From the NCBI GenBank assembly GCA_029959085.1, contig JARWIR010000002.1, positions 79,822,224 through 79,886,223 of the forward strand: a DNA stretch of 64,000 nt, read 5' to 3'. Both the position numbers and the translations under genes were made by a program. Below the pieces are notes generated by a model that saw nothing but the letters and a program-made list of their open reading frames with translations, made no database searches and had not been told where the DNA came from. This stretch comes from Nemophila menziesii (lineage: Eukaryota; Streptophyta; Magnoliopsida; Boraginales; Hydrophyllaceae). Below, in pieces: positions 21,997-34,039 of this stretch. Numbering within the stretch: position 1 is the first letter of the stretch; the number at the start of each line of letters is the position of its first letter.

Positions 21997-22201
21997 CGGT
22001 CCTTGAGGTCCTTGCACGTGCAAGCTTATATTTTTTCGTTACAAAACAACCACCCTAACGATCTATTAGAAATAGCAGAATGTGGCAGCAACTCAATAAA
22101 TACACAAACCAGGAAAATCTAGTTTTTTTCAACTCTTAAACAAAAGAAAGGTAAGAAAGGAGAAAGAAAAAAGCTAGTAATTAAATATACCATAGGACAT
22201 T

Positions 22202-22310
22202 TAATATCGACAGCTGAATAAAGAGCTTGTGTAACAGTTGCAGCTACAATAGTAAAGTATTTAGTGCGATCTAACAAAAGATATGCGGCTGATATTCTTT
22301 TATTCTTCAT
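22202..22310 (-). other. Unidentified exon-like open stretch
   Basis: On the minus strand an ATG after a CAG acceptor-like site opens KNKRISAAYLLLDRTKY through ALYSAVDIKCPM, then meets a GTATAT donor-like site. The amino-acid composition looks protein-like, but I do not recognise the family. It may be an exon of a fragmentary gene or chance. Confidence 0.2.
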
Positions 22311-22732
22311 CTGTGTCTCTTCAATCCCTCTTTTTTTGTACCCAACTTCAAACTAAAACCCGTGATTTTTTAAAGAGCATTGTACCTTAAGAGAAACACC
22401 CAGCAAAGATAGATTTGTCACGTAATCTGAACACTCCTTGACAAAGATATGTACATGAGTATGATTGTTAGGTACAGTTTAAGAACATATTCAAGAGCAG
22501 TATATATATTTTTTTGGGCCAGTGAGCAATGTTTGAGATATATTGGAAAAGGCACAGATTTGATGATGTAACGAATTTCTATTTAATATGAACCTGCAAA
22601 AAGGATTCAGCACGATGATTATAAATAAGAAAAAAGAGAATATAAATAAGAAAAAAAAAATTAAAATTTGTAGAGAATACTAGCTTGGGGAATAGGCTTA
22701 CCATATCACCAACCCATAAGTTTTGTAAACTA

Positions 22733-23027
22733 CTCCCTCCGTCCCAAAAATAATGTCAGCATTACTAAATATGGTGTCCCAAAAATAATGTCCACCTACC
22801 ATTTCAAGACAAATTTTTCTACTTTTTTCCCTTATTACCCCTACTTTTTTTTTAATTTATAAATATTTGAATTATTATTTTATACTTGATTGCATTTTCC
22901 TAGGCATAGGAATAGGTGTGCATTATGACATTTATTAGGGGTATTTTTGTACATATAGAGATCAATAATGACATTTCTTAATCTATGTGAAAATGCTAAG
23001 TGGACATTATTTTTGGGACGGAGGGAG
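22733..23027. mobile_element. Stowaway-type MITE (295 bp)
   Basis: Starts CTCCCTCCGTCCCAAAAATA and ends with its inverted complement (TATTTTTGGGACGGAGGGAG), flanked by TA on both sides. These are the Tc1/mariner-Stowaway termini and target duplication. There is no coding capacity. Confidence 0.92.
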
Positions 23028-23341
23028 TACAAAATGATCTTTGTTTCAGCTGTACAAATATATCGTGATAAAACAACTAACAATAATTTACAATCACTCA
23101 TTTATACATCCATTGATTATCCAAACACAAACGCATCGTAGGATTTTTTGAACTATAATTTAAACTACATTGAATCAATTTTTTAATCGTAAAATCAAGT
23201 GGCCGATATTTTACGACTTATCAACTTTTAAAAAAGAGAGATTTAAACAAACATATTCTTCTCCCGTCCAAAAAAAAAAAAAACATATTCTTCTCGAATA
23301 CACTCTCAATATAATTATTAATAAAACGAGAGACCTGCAGC

Positions 23342-23922
23342 TAGAGATGTCAATGGGGCGGGTTTACCTATCCCTGCACCCCGCCCCACAAAAAAATAGA
23401 AGCCCCACGCCCCGCCCCGCCCCCGCGTTGTTCTTCCCCACACCCCGCTCCGCCCCGCTCATTTATTCCCCGCGGGGTGTGGGTTCTACCCGCGGGTTTC
23501 AATTTGATCGTTCAAATTTTTTTTATTACTACAAATTTTATTATTTTTAAACTCTTAAATATTCCATTCTTCAGAATTTGCATTTGTATTTTGATTTTTA
23601 AACAAATTCTGCCCTTGGAGTTGCACTTTGATTTGAATAATTTAAACTTTGTGTGTTGTAATAGACGCACACAAACTTTGATTTGAATAATTATTGAAAT
23701 TAAAATATATATTATAAACAGAATATAATTATATATTATATACATGCGGGGAGGGTTTGCGGGGTGGGGAATACTTATCCCCACAACCCGCCCCGCCTCG
23801 TGCGGGTTTTGAAAATTCATCCCCACAACCCGCCCCAAGCCCCATTTAGTACCTTAAAACCCGCCCCGTTTAAAGTGAGGTGGGGCGGGTACCCGCAAAC
23901 CCGCGCCCCATTGACATCCCTA
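23342..23922. mobile_element. Non-autonomous hAT element (581 bp)
   Basis: Left end TAGAGATGTCAATGGGGCGG; right end in inverted orientation TAGGGATGTCAATGGGGCG. The flanks are CCTGCAGC at 23334-23341 and 23923-23930, an exact 8-bp target duplication as expected for hAT. Both subterminal regions are rich in CCCGCCCC, often in inverted orientation. No transposase is present; open frames inside it are not genes. Confidence 0.9.
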
Positions 23923-23930
23923 CCTGCAGC

Positions 23931-24530
23931 TGCTCATGGTTTGAACTTGACGAATCTTCACCAAGGGTAAAATATTTATCTGTTGAATCTTTTTTATCTT
24001 CTGAACTTAGCTTCAAACCTCATGCGAAAAGGTTTAATGAGGCGCATATAAATCTCGTATTGATTGAAGGTCTACACAATATCACATAGCTTCTGCTATT
24101 TCTTATTTTCCAAATCATGGACAACGAGTTCATGATTAATCTCCTCAAGCGAAGCACAATAACCCAAATTAATGTTGCGTCTAAGCTTTTTTTTCCCTTC
24201 TTTTCATTGAATCAACATGTAATAATCAAAGAAAAGGCTTGAAATTTGGGTAGAAATGACAAAGAAAGAACATCAATAAATAAATTAGGGTTTTTTTCAC
24301 TAATTGAAAAGGAAGTTTTTTTTAAACAACCCGCCATCACCATCCGATTGATATCTATAGAACTAGTGTCTGGGTTGAAGAAACGAAGATATGTATCAAA
24401 ATAATTAAAAAATAAAAAGAATTGATAGAAAAGAAAACAATTCACATATCTAAGGGTGTTAATTTAAAATTATAAATAATGTTATATTAATATATTATTT
24501 TAAGTAATACAGTTGTAAAGTAAAATATAT
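23931..24530. other. AT-rich DNA, no gene seen
   Basis: No coding similarity, RNA gene or mobile-element terminus recognised. Confidence 0.4.
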
Positions 24531-24539
24531 AGTTCTATC

Positions 24540-25985
24540 TTATATAGGATGGAAGAGTTTTTCTATATATACGTCCCTATAATATGCAAAAATTGCATTA
24601 TTTCTCTATATATTATGCAAAACTTGTGTTATAAGTCCCTATATTATGCAAAAACTGTACTGCAGGACTTGATATTAAGTGTTTTTCAAATTATTTACAC
24701 TACAAGTCTCTATATTATACAAAAATTAAGAAACTATACATATATCTCAGTCTCATAAGGAACAATAAGAATGATAAGTTTAGGCTTGAATCGAAGAGCT
24801 CTATCAATAAATGAGTTAGCCAAAAGAACATTAACACCAAAAGGTGGGTTCAATCCCATAATCTAATAACAAAAAAAAGGACTTATTAGCAATTAAAACG
24901 TAAAATTCATAAAGGACCAAGCTTGCAATTACTTACCAAAATTTTCCAAACTGGTAATTCAGATGGTTCAACAGTCATCCAATCTCTCTTCTCAAAGTTA
25001 AAATCATTCTGGAAAAAAATATAAATTATTAAAATATGATTTTCTTTTTTATATAAATAAATAAATATAATTTAATTTACCTTTGGTGATAAAATATCAT
25101 AGTTATTGAAATAGCAGTTTTTCAATATTTGCTCAAGCTTCTCTTTCATAGTACAACTAAAATCCACTATCAGTTATTACACAAAATAAATAAAAATTTA
25201 AAAATCAATATAAAAAAAAGCTATACTGGAAGAGAATTATAGTCTCCATTATAGGACAGATATATTTTACAATAACATATAGTTTTTAGATCTTGCTTAT
25301 ATTAAAAAAGAAAAAGAAAATTGCTGGACGTGAATATTTTAATTTTTTTGAATATACGATGGTGGTATTAGTGGTGGTACTTATTTATTGACTGTTTTAT
25401 TGACTGTTTTGATGTTGTCTATAGGAACTATAACTTATTAATATTGTTGACATTGAAGTTAATGATTGTTAATTTATAAATGATTTAAAATATTTAAAAA
25501 TTTAAAATAGTTGTATAATTGAAACAAATTAAAAAATTTATTAATTTAAGATGCATTTTAGACTATTAACCTAATTAAACATGTTTAGTTAAAAGAAATT
25601 GATTCATTATTATTAAATGATATCTTCTAGTTAGGGGCGTCCATGACTCTTCTTAAATTTTCAACAGAAAAAATTATAACTACTCTAAAAAAAATTTACA
25701 AGTAACTTCAATTTTTTTTTTTAAAAATGTTCTTTTGGCACCCTTAACTTATAAAATTTATATTATTAGACTTTAAATTATTATTATTTTTATTTTTTTA
25801 CAACAAAGCATATGTTATTTTGAATAAAAATAATTAATATATAAGATAATAAATTTAAGAAATTAATATCGGAACTTATATTGCAATTTTTACACAATAT
25901 AGGGAACTATAGTTCATTTTTGCATAATATACAGACCTATTTTGTAATTTTTGTGTAATATATACTTATCGTGCAAAATACGGCA
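24540..25985. mobile_element. Candidate gene-capturing DNA element with inverted subterminal repeats
   Basis: At 24570-24735 a unit like TCCCTATATTATGCAAAAA recurs four times. At 25865-25975 the same unit recurs about three times in the opposite orientation. Between the two clusters lie exons of an EDM2-like gene. Inverted subterminal repeat clusters around a gene fragment suggest a non-autonomous DNA transposon, but I cannot fix the exact ends or a target duplication, so the class is open. Confidence 0.45.
24734..25151 (-). pseudogene. EDM2-like gene fragment, three exons
   Basis: Minus-strand exons: about 25151-25081 (LEQILKNCYFNNYDILSPK), 25008-24937 (NDFNFEKRDWMTVEPSEL), and 24862-24734 (IMGLNPPFGVNVLLANSF, then KPKLIIL). 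Junctions have proper donor GT and acceptor AG. The wording matches the C-terminal catalytic-like region of plant EDM2 (ENHANCED DOWNY MILDEW 2), a nuclear PHD-finger protein that controls H3K9me2 and processing of TE-containing transcripts. Everything upstream, including the PHD fingers, is absent, and the last exon runs into a stop at 24734-24736. Identification rests on recall of the GLNPPFGV region. Confidence 0.6.
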
Positions 25986-27639
25986 AAACAAAAATTTCGG
26001 GGACTTTGCCCCCGTACCATCTTTGACCCTAACAAAATTTTCTTGGCTCCGTCCCTGATAATATTGATATAGTGTTTGAGATAAAGGGGTACAAAATTTT
26101 TAATTTAATTTAAGTGAGAGTTCTAAAAATTATAGCAGGACCCATACTCTATTTCTTTGTCAAAAAAGTAATTAAGATAAAAAAAAGTACTTTTTTTTAA
26201 AGATGGGAGGACATGGGACCTTAGCTTGAAAATTCCTTCTATTATGTTTATAAGCCAAACAATTGGACATATGTAATGTAATCATTTTCAAGAAAGATCA
26301 TGAATCGAATCTATAAAATTTTGGTTCTTACCATATAAATTGTCAAACTGGTATTTATAGAAATGTAATGGTTATCGATCTTATCTTTCTGAGAAATTGT
26401 AGGTGCAACTCCATACACAAACCTATTTGGAAGATATTAAAATTAAACACTTTTGCTTTTGTAATGAAATTATCTCACCATATAAACAAATAAATATATA
26501 TTACTTACCATTTTTTCCGCACATAATTTAGTTACTATGTATATTGTAGAAATTAGAAGCATATATTCTCATACATTAAACATATTTGAAAATTAATATG
26601 AGAGGGGTATCGTAGGAGATGATTTAAAGGATAGTAAAAAAATAAAAGAGTTTGGGGTTTGCAGTAGGCAAACAATTCTAATTGAGTATATGAATGTAAA
26701 ATAGGGATGTGGTTTAATGAGAAATCGTGTCCGGCGTGAAGTCCAAGAGTGGTTTTGGTTAAACGATGTCGTTTCTACTATTCTGTTGTGCATTAAATGT
26801 GGTTCATCTTATTTAAAGGGGTTATTAGTCTTTTAATAATGCTAAGGTTAGGGTTTCAAGATATTAGGTTGATTTAGATGGTAAGAATAGCATGTGGGTT
26901 GGGCTTTATCAATGTGATATTGTTTGGGTTGGTTCTTTGTTGATTAATTATGATGTTAGTGGACTTATGTCGAGCAATTTCTTTTTCAAATTTAAATAAA
27001 ATTGGACTATTTCCAAAGAACAAAAGCTTGAGATGGACTTTCTTTTATATATTTTATAAAAACAATACTCGTTGACTTTGACTCACGAGCATGAATTATC
27101 ATTATATATATAATTTTTAAAAAAAATCATTTGGTTCTTGAAATTAGATTGGGCTTTTAGGATATATCAAATGTAATGTAAGAATCGGTTTATTTAACGG
27201 TTACGATGTGATATGAAAAGGTTACCAATTTATAAATTTATATCTAAAAAATATCAAATATATATAGTATTATAAAAGATGACGCGTGTTAGGTGTGTGG
27301 GAAGTTATTATAAGTTGTCCATGGTATTAGGGGAGTTACAATTTTGATATTATATATTTTATTATTTTTGGGGAATATTCATATAGTGTAAACTTACAAA
27401 ATAACATAAAGAAAAACTAATTTTAAAATAGTACCCTGTATAGATGGTAAATAATAACCTATTCCAGTATGGTGTTAAAATAACTTTCAATATTTCTACA
27501 TTATATATACAAGAATAACTTAAACTTATTTTTGATAACACTCTATAATAGTACTCTAGCATAATCAGTATTATGTGTTATCCTAGCATATGTCGTCCAG
27601 AATATGTAACTTATGACATATGTATGCAATGAAATTGAT
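25986..27639. other. AT-rich DNA, no gene seen
   Basis: Near 25990-26060 a sequence reading, on the minus strand, CAGGGACGGAGCCAAGAAAA resembles the end of a DNA transposon, but no partner end was found. No coding region, RNA gene or clear element is seen in the rest. Confidence 0.35.
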
Positions 27640-29800
27640 CGTATCATTTGAAGCTTTATGTGGAGATCATTGAATGAATGGAAGAAGAAACACTGTTTGA
27701 CATGGGATAAATTATGTAAACCAAAGGTGGAAGGTGGGGTAAGATTAGGATACACGAGGAGTTATAATATAGCGTTGCTTGAAAATGGGTTAAAAAATTC
27801 TTCAAGACTCACAGATGCTTTAGAATATGGTCATTAGTCAAAGTTTTTTCTTGATGGCTTTGTGCATATGGAAATATAGTCATCATACTCTAAATGTGTA
27901 AAGCGATTCAAGAAGTTTGAAATGTGTTCGAAAATAGAGTGGTGGAATTGAAGGATGTGAATAGGAAGTGGTACAAATTGGAACTAGATGCATCATGTAG
28001 TTTTTTGGTTAAATGGGCTTATCAGTTTTTGAAGCCAATCGGGGTGAGTTAAGGCTTTAAGTCGAATCCATTTGGGAGTTTAAATGTATACAAAAATGAG
28101 AGTATTACTTTGGTGCACAGTATGGGAAGGCTTCCAACAGTTAGTAACTTGTTTACACGAGGTATCATTGATTCACCGCTTTGTTCACGTTGTGGGCGGC
28201 AAACAAGTCAGCGATGCATGCCTTTAGGGATTGTAATAAAGTAACGTTTATGTGGTTTAATTGAACATGACGGGAAATGTTTTATGCCTTGATTCTAGGA
28301 CAAATGGCAACCCCAATAGGGCGATGAGTAGCAGCTTGTTGAGGGAAAGAAATTATATTGTACCAGGAAATTTCCCTTGGAAGGAGGTTGCAGATCAACA
28401 GCTTAATGAGAGTAATGACAATGGGTTTGGATAGACATTAGGGAAATCAACATAGGGGTGTTGCTACTACAATTGGTTAATAAAGACGACAAACATAAGC
28501 TGGACAATTGATGGATAGAAGTGTATTTCTTGGGGGAGTTGCACATATTAGTGAGGACATCAACTGGTGGGAAAAAGTCTGAACTCCACTGATACAGTAG
28601 AAGGAATGGAGCTCTAAACGATCGTTTCTGCGGCAGTGTGGTAATTATGGGTCAATCACAATGATATGTTGAAAGGGACAGGGGAATCAGCTTATCACAA
28701 GTTTGTATAGAGCCAAAGTAAAGTACTATGTGAAATATTGTGTTTTTACATCTGATAAGGATTGTTGGTGGTTTAATTATTTTAGCGAGGAATGTATTAG
28801 TGAAACTAGGGCTGTAAACGAGCCGAGCCGAGCCGAATAGTAGATGTACAGGCTTGTTTATTTATTTATAAATTTAAACGAGCCGAGCTCGAGCCGAGCT
28901 TTGAAGTTAGTGTTCGAGCTCGGCTCGTGAGAATATAACAGAGCTCGAGCTCGAGCTCGAAAGCTCGTTTAAAAGTGTTTCGAGCTCGAGCTCGAGCTCA
29001 AAAGCTTGTTTAAATCTATATCGAGCTCGAGCTCGAGCTTAAAAGCTTGTTTAACTCTATTTCGAGTTAGAAATCCCTTCTTTTATCTTAGGCTTTTATG
29101 GATTAATTATAAGATAGGTTGTTGCAAATCTTTTAATTATATAAATTTTTAATTAGAACGTAATTAACTATTGTAAACTATCATTAAATACAATCACGTA
29201 TTCTTTCTTTGGATTGTTAAATTTTGAATGATATTTTATAATTAAGTAGGTAGAGGAGGAGTGACATGTAAGTGTCGGGATAAGATAAGTTTTTTTAATA
29301 TAGTATTGGTTTTAAATTTTTGAATTGTCAAATATCAATATGTAATAGATATTTATAATTTATTTATATTTTTCACGAGCTTTTCAGAAAAGCTCGAGAA
29401 CAGGCTCGGCTCGGCTCGTTTAATAAACGAGCTCGATTTTAGGCTCGAGCTCGGCTCGTTTAGTTTAACGAACGATCTCGAGTCAAGCTTTTTCCGAGCC
29501 GAGCTCGAGCTGCTCGCGAGCGGCTTGGTTCATTTACAGCCCTAAGTGAAACTGATAAAACTAATGACCGCGATTAAGTTAAATGCGGATAGAGAATATG
29601 GAGAGAGTGAAGGCATTGGAGGAGTATTTAGAGATACTAATAGAAATTATGTATGTGGTTTTGACGAGGTAAGTATGGGATAATATCCGTATCATATGGA
29701 ATTGCAAGCATTATTGTTTTCACTTCAAATGTCCATTGATCGAGAATATGAGATGGTGGACTTGAATAGGGCTTTGGCTACTATTTTTGAATTAAAAACA
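27640..29800 (+). pseudogene. LINE 3' end (RT tail, zf-RVT, RNase H), split by a hAT MITE
   Basis: Translated pieces follow plant L1-type order: LTWDKLCKPKVEGGVRLG (about 27695-27750), then the zinc-finger region MGRLPTVSNLFTRGI with SPLCSRCG (about 28115-28195), then an RNase H-like domain WIKLNADREYGES and GGVFRDTNRNYVCGF (about 29565-29670). The hAT MITE 28807-29544 separates the zinc finger from RNase H. Several stops and shifts mark it as dead. Confidence 0.75.
28807..29544. mobile_element. Non-autonomous hAT element (738 bp) inside LINE
   Basis: Left end TAGGGCTGTAAACGAGCCG; right end inverted, TAGGGCTGTAAATGAACC. The exact 8-bp duplication AGTGAAAC flanks it (28799-28806 and 29545-29552). 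The subterminal regions are packed with CGAGCTCGAG and GAGCCGAGC motifs in both orientations, giving strong fold-back potential. No transposase. Confidence 0.92.
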
Positions 29801-29814
29801 TAGAAAGTCTGAAG

Positions 29815-30440
29815 CACTTCTTAGTTATGGAGGTAGCTTGGTCTAGTTCTAGAATTTCTATTTCCCATTTGAAATATACTCTAGTCTTACTAAAAGAGTC
29901 TCATTCTCTAGGGTGTAAGCCATCAGAGCCTCCAATGGACCCAAGCAGCAAGCTAGAAAAAGGAGAAGGAAAACTCTTGATAGATAAAGGTCGATATCTA
30001 AGGTTTATAGGGAGGCTGATTTATCTCTCCCATACAAATCCTAATATTAGTTTCTCGGTGAGTGTCATAAATCAATTTATGAACAACCTTTCTGAAGAAC
30101 ATTTCAATGTGTTTTACAACATCCTATAATATCTCAAGATGACACTATCGAAGATGTTATTTATCAGGCAAACATTAAATCAAGCATTGATTTGTACCCA
30201 ATTGCTGATTGAGAAGGTTCAATAATTGATCGCAGCTCAACCTATTGATATTTTACATAGTTGTAGGGTAACTTGATTACATGGAGAAATAAAAAAAATC
30301 AATCTATAGTGGAAAGAATTAGTGCAAAAATAGAGTTTTGGGATTTTGCACATGAATTTTGTGAATGATTATGGCTAAAACATATTCATGAATAGTAAAA
30401 ATTGCATTTCCAAAAAATTATGAAGATTCATTGCGATAAC
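29815..30440 (+). pseudogene. Ty1/copia RT / RNase H fragment
   Basis: The frame reads EVAWSSSRISISHLKYTLVL, LGCKPSEPPMDPSSKLEKGEG, RFIGRLIYLSHTNPNISFSV and QFMNNLSEEHFNVFYNIL, then continues with stops through YLKMTLSKMLFIRQ. This is the C-terminal part of a copia reverse transcriptase with the start of RNase H. Neither LTRs nor upstream domains are present. It directly follows the LINE remnant. Confidence 0.8.
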
Positions 30441-31559
30441 CAAGATACCCCCCAGCTCAAGATTTTGTCGACCCGACATAAAGCACTAGCCTATGGTCTC
30501 AATCCTAGAAGTTCAAATGACAAAGTAAGTAATAATCACGAAACCAATGTATAAGAAGTTTCATAATGTCTTATCTTGGAAATAATCCACATATATAATA
30601 TTCATACCCATAATTAACATGTTAAAGTTCTAAGAAAAATTAGTTTGGAAATTCAAAAAAGGACACTAAATTACGTCGCTTGAATTGGTGGCTTTATGGT
30701 GATCCTCAATACCTCCATGGAGTCTAATAACATACTTACTCACTTCTTTTCTGCTCATTTATCACTTACTCACATAGCTAAGAATCTCAAGCCATTTTTG
30801 GTTAAAGCGTGGGTTCGGGTCGGTATGTAGGGCAATAATAGAGTTTGTAATTTGTCTCATATTCCTTTGTATTTTTTGACATGGCCCAATTTCGAACTTG
30901 TCCGCCTTATGTTTTTATTTTGATTCTTTACACATCCCTATGTAGTTTGAATATTAGAAGTTAAATATAGAATTTGAATAAAAATACCCAAATTGAATAA
31001 AAATACATTCGAGATCAAAATAACCAGTAGGCTAGCATAATATATCCTTCTTTGGGAGTTCAATACAATCCTAAGAGTGGACCAACTAATTCAATCTTTA
31101 GTGATAAACAATACCCAAATTGTTGTTTTATGTCTTTCGTTAGTACCCACTGTGAACTTTGACGTTAAGTGCCATGTGGCGTCTGCGTTATGTCTCCCGC
31201 CAGTGCCCAAGTTTTCAAAATTTGACAAATAAGTGCCCAGGTTTTAAAAAATGTTAGAAAGCAATTTTGGCCTTGACTTATAACAATGTCCATCAACATA
31301 CTATTCATTGTAAGTGCAACATAGACCATTTTTACTACGCACTTGAATTTCAATAGAAGATAAACAACAAAAGTGTGTTTTGCTAATGGATAAGACAGAA
31401 AGGATATTGATGGAACTGAGTTTGTTGGAGGACTAGGGGAACCAGACCAAAGAGAATTGATTGTCATTAGTTCCATCAGTTTTGAATCTTATAGGTGTGC
31501 TAAACACATATTATGTGAAAGTGACATAGGACGAAAAGTCAGGAATTTTGCCTAATTGT
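30441..31559. other. No clear gene; possible Mutator-type terminal sequence near 31120-31290
   Basis: Around 31120-31290 the minus strand has repeated TGGGCACT blocks with GCCACATGGCACTTAACGTC, a style seen in Mutator-like terminal repeats, but no matching end was found. The open frame on the minus strand at 31165-31476 is not recognised. The rest shows nothing. Confidence 0.3.
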
Positions 31560-31891
31560 CAGATTTTAGTCCTGTAACAAAGAAACTGACCAAAAAGATG
31601 AAGATAATCCAATTGGCCAGTTTGCAAGGGTTTCAATTGAGTTTGATATTCATCAACAAATCCGTGTTGTGATAATTTTGCCAACGACCCTTATGGATCT
31701 TCAAGTTCAAGAGCCCTAAATCGACTTTCTAGGGTTTTAGTAGATTGCTCCCAAGTTGGAATTGGACGGTTGTTACTCATGTTTTGAAACGAAGAAAGCA
31801 CTTTACCATCCATATGAAATAAACATATGAAATAAAAATTAGAATTTTTTCCGAAAGAACTTTTTTCCAATCCATTCCTTACGATTTCCAC
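31560..31891 (-). pseudogene. Possible Ty3/gypsy gag fragment
   Basis: Minus-strand translation gives TWEQSTKTLESRFRALELEDP followed, after a stop, by GSLAKLSQHGFVDEYQTQL, which resembles the retrotransposon gag pattern of an F/R-x-x-DP-x-x-x-LxKLxQxGxVxxY stretch. It is short and broken; no protease or RT is nearby. Confidence 0.4.
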
Positions 31892-31899
31892 CCCTAGTC

Positions 31900-32881
31900 A
31901 TTACTGATGACATATGTCGTCGGGAATGACCAATCAAATTATAAATATCATGCCGAGTGTTATAACATTTAAACCACTCTGAAAAATTCCCATCATATCC
32001 CTAATTTTGTAAACTAAACTTTGCCGATTCCAATCAATTTCATCTCCAAATATCATTATAAATCATCTTCATTAAAAACTTGGTAAGATTTTAATCCTAT
32101 ATTTATTTAAATTTTAAAAATTAATCCTAAAACTAAATTTGGTTTTAATTTCTACTTCCCAGATTTGCAAATGAAGCTCTGCCAATTCCAATCCAATACA
32201 TCTCCAAACTCCTTTCCGAATCGTTTCCTATCCAAGATTAGATTCTAATAGTATATTTTTTTTCAATTTTAAACTTTTATGTTATGCTAAATTCTACTTT
32301 AGTTTCCATATAATTTCAAATTGTTAGGCTTATATTTGCTTGCATTTTTAAGAGTATTGAATATACATTTTATGAAGTTTTGATTATTATGTTTTATATT
32401 TGTGAAAGTGTGGAATTTTTGAGATACATTTGTGGAATTTGTGAACTAGTTACCTATATTTTAGGTGAATTACATGATGAATTAGTAGAGAGAGGATGAG
32501 ATTAGATACATATGTATGTTCAATTGATTGTGGCCTCGCTGAATGAAAGAGGGGAGAAAAAGATTGTGACATAAGAGAGAAATAATATGAAGTAGGATTT
32601 TTTTGGTATTAGTTCTTTGTACAAAAAAGGAAAAATAGTTTACTTTTTGTTTTTTTAGGAAGAGGTGATAGCCGACACATATTGATAGAAAGTGGTTATA
32701 TGAAAATTAAATTTTTTTAACAGCTATTTATGGGAGAGTAGGGATAAAAAAAGGTTAGCAAATCCCAACTGTATTGTTGTGTCACCTAGTTGAGCACCAT
32801 CATATGGTGTCCAATTAATCTATCACAAGAATACTACATTAAAATTTAATATTAATTTGTTGAAAGTGAAAATGTAGTATA
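31900..32881. other. AT-rich DNA, no gene seen
   Basis: No coding similarity or mobile-element end recognised up to the LTR start. Confidence 0.4.
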
Positions 32882-33512
32882 TGTTACCTGTCTCGGTTCA
32901 ATATGATCTAACGCAACCTGTCTCCGTGATTTCCTCCAGTAAATGATTATTGACTGTTTTGGATTTGATTTGATTCCACACGTTTCTGCTGACTTTTAAT
33001 TCCCCCACGTTTTGAGTAAGTGTAACCGCTGGTTGACATGTCTTTTAATCCATACGTTTTGATTTTGATTGACTAGTTAACCAGCTAATGGAATAATCAT
33101 CTTGATGGGAGCGTGATTAGTGGAGCCTTGTCTTCCGTTTTTCTTTTGATAGATTGCCAGCTTCACTATAAGAGCTGGACCCAAAACCAGTTTCATTTTT
33201 CATTTTTTGACTCCCCAAACTCCCCCACGAGCCCACGAGCCCACGAACCACGAACCACGAACCACGAACCACGAACCACGAACCACGAACCCACGCCCAC
33301 GCCTCACGCCGCCGCCGCCGGTGCCGGTGTCGGGCCGGGCGGGTGGGTGGTGGTGGTGCGCGCGTGTGGGTTTGTCGAATGCCTTTTCACTTGCATGGGG
33401 TTGAGCTCTTTGGAAGCTAAATGCCATCACAATGGCTAAAAGAAGCTCAAAAATCTTTTTGCCCACCGATGTGGGAGAAAGCACTTTTGCTTTTCTTTTT
33501 AATGTTCCAACA
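32882..33512 (-). repeat. 3' LTR of copia element B
   Basis: The right end ATGTTCCAACA (33502-33512) is followed by ATCCCCCACACATTTG, the complement of the polypurine tract. Much of it aligns with the LTR of element A (CACATCGGTGGG region, TATAAGAGCTGG, CATTTTTTGACTCCCC). At 33233-33295 it carries a CGAACCA repeat of about six units, where element A has a GGCGAC expansion. The left edge TGTTACC is inferred. Confidence 0.7.
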
Positions 33513-34039
33513 ATCCCCCACACATTTGAAGATCAGCAAAAGGTTTTGAACGAAGGTGATCAGGTTTTTCATGACTTTCAGCGTTTGGGTGAATTGTACT
33601 TAAGTGTCAATATCTTTCGATTTGAATTGTCACGTAGTGAAGTGAGGCAACCACCGAATTCCGTTTAAGTGAACATACTCTTGAACTTTAACGGTTTCCG
33701 ATAGAGGCCCTCACAACACATACTCTACCCTGCTGAAAGTTATGGTTTCCTCGAACCTCACCCTTCAGTTTAGTTCATCAAGTCCTTCTCTAAGAACCAC
33801 CCCTGTGGGCTATGAACTTTGTGGATACCTTTATTTACATTTGTTCAAGGACGTCTCCTTAACATTTTGTTTATAAAGGTTTGGGTTTTTGCTCCTACCC
33901 TTGAATTCATCAAGTCCTTCTCGAAAGGACCACCATATAGGCTATGAATTCTGATTCATCAAGTCCTTCTCGAAAGGACCACCACAAGTGGCTATGAATC
34001 CATATTGCTTTAGTTTTATGCCATAGGGATGGATGGAGA
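33513..34039 (-). other. 3' noncoding region of element B with three hairpin repeats
   Basis: It holds three ~45-50-bp fold-back units at about 33774-33820, 33903-33951 and 33953-34002, each with an inner GTCCTT/AAGGAC-type stem and outer arms (GTTCAT/ATGAAC, GAATTCAT/ATGAATTC, GATTCAT/ATGAATC). The counterpart region of element A (45175-45430) has the same three units. Confidence 0.75.

Noticed and set aside
24698..24706. CACTACAAG, the CACTA transposon terminus
   Set aside because: It aligns as a variant of the local TCCCTATATTATGCAAAAA repeat unit, and no inverted CTTGTAGTG partner with a 3-bp duplication was found.
26593..27755. Several minus-strand open frames of 60-70 codons
   Set aside because: AT-rich, no recognisable domain, no splice context; expected by chance.
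33113..33668. Open frames with His-Glu-Pro-Arg-Thr-type repeats
   Set aside because: They lie in the LTR of copia element B and translate the CGAACCA tandem repeat and flanking noncoding DNA.
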